Notes under the pieces: model-generated
What the model was told of the DNA's origin: nothing
The model's database searches: none
What the model saw: the letters and a program-made list of their open reading frames with translations, nothing else
Translations under genes and position numbers: made by a program
Origin: Apostichopus japonicus
Lineage: Eukaryota; Echinodermata; Holothuroidea; Aspidochirotida; Stichopodidae
Length of the DNA: 64,000 nucleotides
Direction: 5' to 3'
NCBI RefSeq assembly: GCF_037975245.1
Contig: NC_092576.1
Span: forward strand, 41,670,611-41,734,610
Shown: positions 61,176 through 64,000 of the stretch, one piece after another
Position numbering within the stretch: position 1 is the stretch's first letter
Layout: the number at the start of each line of letters is the position of its first letter

Positions 61176-64000
61176 ATCTACTCTGCAAAGAGAGAGATGG
61201 GGGGGGGGGTGGAGAGAGGGGAGAGAGGTGAAGAGAGAGATAAAGACAGTGGGGAAAGAGATTGTTTGTAACACTCACCATGTTCTTTCCTGTATTCATT
61301 GAATATTGAATGTTGTCACGGTCCTTTAGTTAACTAGATTTATATATGTGATGTAATATGTTATCGCTGTTTTTGTTGTTGATGTTACTCTAGGAAGTTG
61401 CTATTACCGTCGATTCCAGCAGTACACCGAATAACAGCTCTGGTAAGAAACATTCAGGAAATCATAATAACAAAATTGCTTTCAGTTCGAACATTGTTTC
61501 TCTCTCCAAATATTGCAATTTGCGTTCTTCTGTTGTTACTTGTATTATAGTTTGGGGAAAAATAAGTTGGTTGCAATAAGGTAGTTTGATGTTTATGATA
61601 ATCAGAAGTTCAGTAATTCCTTCACTTATCTGCCATTTTTGTAGGGTTGTCATAACGGTGTGGTAAAAGTTTTTATTCCATTTAAATTATCAGAGTCATC
61701 ACAAACTGAACTATTGATTGTCTCTTTGTCAACCATAAACGTTTAATTTAACTCAGAGAAAGCTGGTGGATAGATTTTTGGAAAGAGTTTTGTTTCGTAA
61801 TAACGATTTATTATGAGAAATTTACCAACAACATTTTATGAGTGTGCATTATTTCTTTGAAGGTAAACTAGACCAGGTTATCGAGGATTTAAGGGAGACT
61901 GCTACTGACAAAGCAGATGATGTTAATAACGTTTATGTGGATGTTGAAATAGAGTTACTGAGGCAAACCGATGAAGGTAATAAAACTGCGTCCTCTCCGT
62001 CAGACAACGCCCGCTTAACCTCATATCGTGATATTTTTGACCCTGAGGTTGTCAAATCGAAACGCATTTTCCTTATAGCAAATCCTGGTTTTGGTAAATC
62101 GATATTATTTCTCCAAGCCACTCTTGACTGGTTAAACAAGACGCCACCTCTAAATAATGTCCAGATTTTTGCCCTACTAAAACGTAGTGATGTGACCGGA
62201 TGCGGTTCAATCTGTGAAGCAATAAGAAAACAGATGAAAGGTTCCTTTACCAGTGAAGATATCAATGATATTTTAAGCTCTCCTAATGTGAAGTCAGTGA
62301 TAGTTTTGGAAGATTTTGATCAATATGATGATAAAAAAATTAGATCTGAAGTTTTAGAAATTATAAATGGTCGCATGTTTTCCGAAGTCAGACTGATCAT
62401 TTCGTCGCGATCACTTTGTATACCAACTACTGCTGAGTATGCAAATATTGTTAGACTTCGTCTAAACGGATTTAGCGAAGAAACACAACACCGATACCTT
62501 GACAAAATCTGTCCAGGTGACAAAAGTACCGCAACAAAACTTAAAGACACAGTCAAAAAGACTATGTTATTGGACAAATTTTGTCGTATTCCACTTCTTT
62601 TTGTCAAGTACATCGACATTGCCAATGATCCGAGCAACAAGACAGTCACTGAATTTCATTCAATTACCGACCTCTTCACGTTTGTGTTAACGTGCTTCTA
62701 CAACCACTATTGGAACAAGTTCCCTGGAGGTGGAAAGAAAGAAAGCAAAACCAAGTTTTCTGAACTACACAGATTGTGTTTTGAATCCCTTTATGACACA
62801 AGTATTAGGCAAGCTTGGGAAAAGAATAATTTTCTCTCTCGAGTCGACGGAGATTGTTACAAAGAACTAATTTCTGTTGGTATTCTACGTGAAAAGGAGA
62901 GTGCCAAGACAGTACATGATCTCAATGTGTGCCAAAAGGAGATCAAATTCTGTCACCACGGCATAGTGCAATGGTATGCTTCAAAATATATATCTGCTTA
63001 TGCAGAAGACAAAACTAATTTTTCGTTGGGACCAGTAATGAAGAAAATTGATCCAGCAAAGTCTCAACTCTTCATTCGATTTTGCTGCGGACTGAGCACA
63101 ATTGCTACAGTAAAGATGTTGAAGTATTTCCAGTCTGAGGGTAAAGTGTTTCAGATATTCCGTATTCTTGAACAGGATAAGGATTTTGAGAAGTTTATCA
63201 AAGAAGCTCAAACATTTTGTGGCCCTTTGGCTATCGTGCTAAAATCAGAAGAGAAAAGATCAGCGGATTTTCAACAGTCTTTATTACTACAGCTTCTGGA
63301 TATAGTTTCAAATAGTGTAAGAAGTAATTTTTTTTTTTGAACAGTTAGTACCTCCCAATCATTATGTAAACAAATTCATGCCTGTTCTTCTTCAAATAAA
63401 AATGTTATATTGGCAACATAATTTTCGATACTCCAATTGAACTTTCATTAATCCATGAAGTTTGTAATATCGTTATGTAAACAATTTACATAGTTTCGAC
63501 TATCTAGAAATAAATGAAGGAATACACAAACAATATCGTGTTCATAACATTGTTTACAATTCTTGGTAGACACGTATGTTTAGAACATTTTGACAATATT
63601 TAGCTCTATTTTGTAAATATTTTAAGTTTACTGGTGCCAATACAGCCCCGATGTCTTAAAAACGACCAGTCATTGCAGTCTAGTTATGTAATGGTGCAAA
63701 ATTGCCGGAAATATAAAAAAAACGTCGATTGTATTACTAGCAGTTATAACGTCGTGACTCTTGGACTACAAAAGTTTATGTTTTTATAACAAACTAATTT
63801 TATGTCTTTCATTATTTTGTCGCCAGAAAATTGATCTGCGGCTGTGGCTTCGGCTTGAACACAACTTCAGTGCAATCGAAGAGAATACCTTCAAAATCAT
63901 ACTTAGATCTAATCTTCGTTTGAATATCATTAATAATCTCGAGAAACTAGAGGTGAAAGGAGATAAATCTGAGTTAACTACAGACAACTGTTCAGGCATC
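54872..64000 (+). CDS. Ig-transmembrane-NACHT receptor (whole gene, 3' cut)
   Basis: At least nine coding exons join in phase into 1135 residues before running out of the window. Order: signal peptide (1-17), V-type Ig (18-127), C2-type and V-type Ig on one exon (128-345), C2-type Ig (346-458), C2-type Ig (459 to about 570), transmembrane helix (about 588-610) with KRK stop-transfer, short lysine-rich juxtamembrane, NACHT ATPase (651-1135; Walker A NPGFGKS at 724-730), then the start of a leucine-rich region. A type I surface receptor whose cytosolic part is an NLR-type switch is, to my knowledge, not a described family. Inference: ligand binding or clustering of the Ig part drives NACHT oligomerisation at the membrane. 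Every junction keeps frame, and nothing else lies between, which argues against a chance merger; a transcript is still needed. Confidence 0.75.
55611..55940 (+). CDS. Ig-NACHT exon 2: V-type Ig domain
   Basis: After TGTTTCACAG, 330 bases in phase 1 to 1. Cys in ILNCTF, Trp in VFWYNS and the late HDGIFTV strand; the second canonical Cys is replaced (Val), so the intradomain disulphide is absent. Confidence 0.85.
56331..56984 (+). CDS. Ig-NACHT exon 3: two Ig domains on one exon
   Basis: 654 bases, phase 1 to 1. First half is C2-like (LSCYVNS, LGWTEH, LLTCSAS), second half V-like (LSCSGSSSG, LWTVS, DDGLYVCVH). Other Ig domains here sit one per exon, so an intron was lost or never gained. Confidence 0.87.
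57471..57809 (+). CDS. Ig-NACHT exon 4: C2-type Ig domain
   Basis: 339 bases, phase 1 to 1, after TTTATTTCAG. Cys in LTCRLSG, Trp in LQWVS, Cys in IRCRTSG, with an extra Cys pair (GCNQPLC). Sister of exon 5. Confidence 0.88.
58081..58548 (+). CDS. Ig-NACHT exon 5: C2-type Ig and transmembrane helix
   Basis: 468 bases, phase 1 to 1, after TTTTCCCCAG. Ig part closely resembles exon 4 (GCDQQFC, LTCTLSGIRP, LEWLAN, LTCRPVGP). Then a short stalk, a strongly hydrophobic helix (LIFVIVFSSIVAVLLVIVAA) and VKRK. Confidence 0.88.
58549..59626 (+). other. Intron of Ig-NACHT gene, no coding seen
   Basis: AT-rich with a poly-C run at 59088-59100. The frames here have no domain pattern. Confidence 0.5.
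59627..59685 (+). CDS. Ig-NACHT exon 6: juxtamembrane
   Basis: 59 bases, phase 1 to 0, between TTACTTAG and GAG/GTAAAA. Basic then acidic (CKKKGKDKPTHISEGEE), as expected just inside the membrane. Confidence 0.7.
60268..60319 (+). CDS. Ig-NACHT alternative exon 7a
   Basis: 52 bases after ATTTTAG, ending CTG/GTAAGT, phase 0 to 1 (SAVMLPIVESGVSKSST). Same phases as 7b (61394-61442). Using both would break the frame, so they can only be alternatives. Confidence 0.4.
61135..61168. repeat. (TA)n microsatellite
   Basis: Short TA run followed by a GA-rich, G-run tract (61186-61260), in the intron between the two alternative exons. Confidence 0.95.
61394..61442 (+). CDS. Ig-NACHT alternative exon 7b
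   Basis: 49 bases after GTTACTCTAG, ending CTG/GTAAGA, phase 0 to 1 (EVAITVDSSSTPNNSS). Joins exon 6 (phase 0) to the NACHT exon (phase 1). Confidence 0.5.
61863..63316 (+). CDS. Ig-NACHT exon 8: NACHT ATPase domain
   Basis: 1454 bases, phase 1 to 0, after TTTCTTTGAAG; donor AATAGT/GTAAGA. NACHT hallmarks in order: lead-in VYVDVEIELL, Walker A ANPGFGKSILF, Walker B strand VIVLEDFDQYDD, sensor strand LIISSRS with the Arg kept, and the winged-helix-like FCHHGIVQWYASKYISAY. Same length and intron phases as 23827-25331 and alike at every motif. The region before Walker A holds no death-fold. Confidence 0.92.
63827..64000 (+). CDS. Ig-NACHT exon 9, partial, leucine-rich start
   Basis: Phase 0 after TTGTCGCCAG; open to the window edge. 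LRLWLRLEHNFSAIEE and NNLEKLEVKGDKSEL resemble the leucine-rich exon of NACHT gene 1. Confidence 0.7.

Noticed and set aside
54872-64000. Two adjacent genes (Ig receptor and NACHT) read as one
   Set aside because: Every junction keeps frame, the NACHT exon has a phase-1 acceptor and no own start, and no stop closes the Ig part after its transmembrane helix before the linker exons. Kept as one gene but flagged for transcript proof.

Overview
This window is animal nuclear DNA: AT-rich, intron-bearing, full of (TA)n microsatellites, tRNA-derived SINEs, MITEs, a solo LTR and minisatellite arrays. The immune-type gene families (NACHT proteins, multi-Ig receptors, long C2H2 zinc-finger proteins) and the SINE types suggest a marine invertebrate deuterostome, possibly an echinoderm such as a sea cucumber. 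The taxon is an inference and not proven. All gene models below were built by hand from reading frame, splice consensus and intron phase, without transcripts.

Layout. 1-3900: repeats and one weak plus-strand exon. 3932-11790 (minus): a two-exon gene model with an acidic, low-complexity N-terminal exon and a 14-finger C2H2 exon; its intron holds two minisatellite/SINE blocks. 11.9-15.0 kb: an ~85-bp satellite array split by a 1.2-kb element with a TA target duplication. 15.0-21.8 kb: no convincing gene; long (TA)n tracts, two hammerhead-ribozyme-like motifs, a perfect 79-bp inverted repeat and an 844-bp solo LTR. 21.8-29.8 kb (plus): a compact NACHT protein gene with a short leucine-rich tail, closed by a stop. 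Near 34.1-34.4 kb (minus): an orphan signal-peptide/Ig exon. 35.5-37.4 kb: a TCATCG/TCATCA microsatellite and a duplicated tRNA-like block.

The most interesting part is 40.2-64.0 kb. Two receptor genes lie head to head, with start codons about 1 kb apart. On the minus strand (53916 down to 40225), 15 exons join in perfect phase into a complete 750-residue type I receptor: signal peptide, three Ig domains, transmembrane helix, and a tyrosine-kinase-like domain in which the catalytic motifs are lost (Lys to Thr, HRD to HPG, DFG to DFC). It is therefore a predicted receptor pseudokinase, with a tail YxxM motif. On the plus strand (54872 to beyond the window end), at least nine exons join in phase into signal peptide, five Ig domains, transmembrane helix and cytosolic NACHT ATPase, followed by the start of what looks like a leucine-rich region. 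An Ig-transmembrane-NACHT receptor puts an NLR-type engine directly behind a cell-surface antigen-receptor-like ectodomain; I know of no described family with this order.

Both ectodomains use V-then-C2 Ig modules on phase-1 exons, and the pair shares the intergenic region. I infer a linked pair of cell-surface recognition receptors, one signalling by a scaffold pseudokinase and one by a NACHT switch. The upstream NACHT gene and the orphan Ig exon look like relatives or relics of the same cluster.
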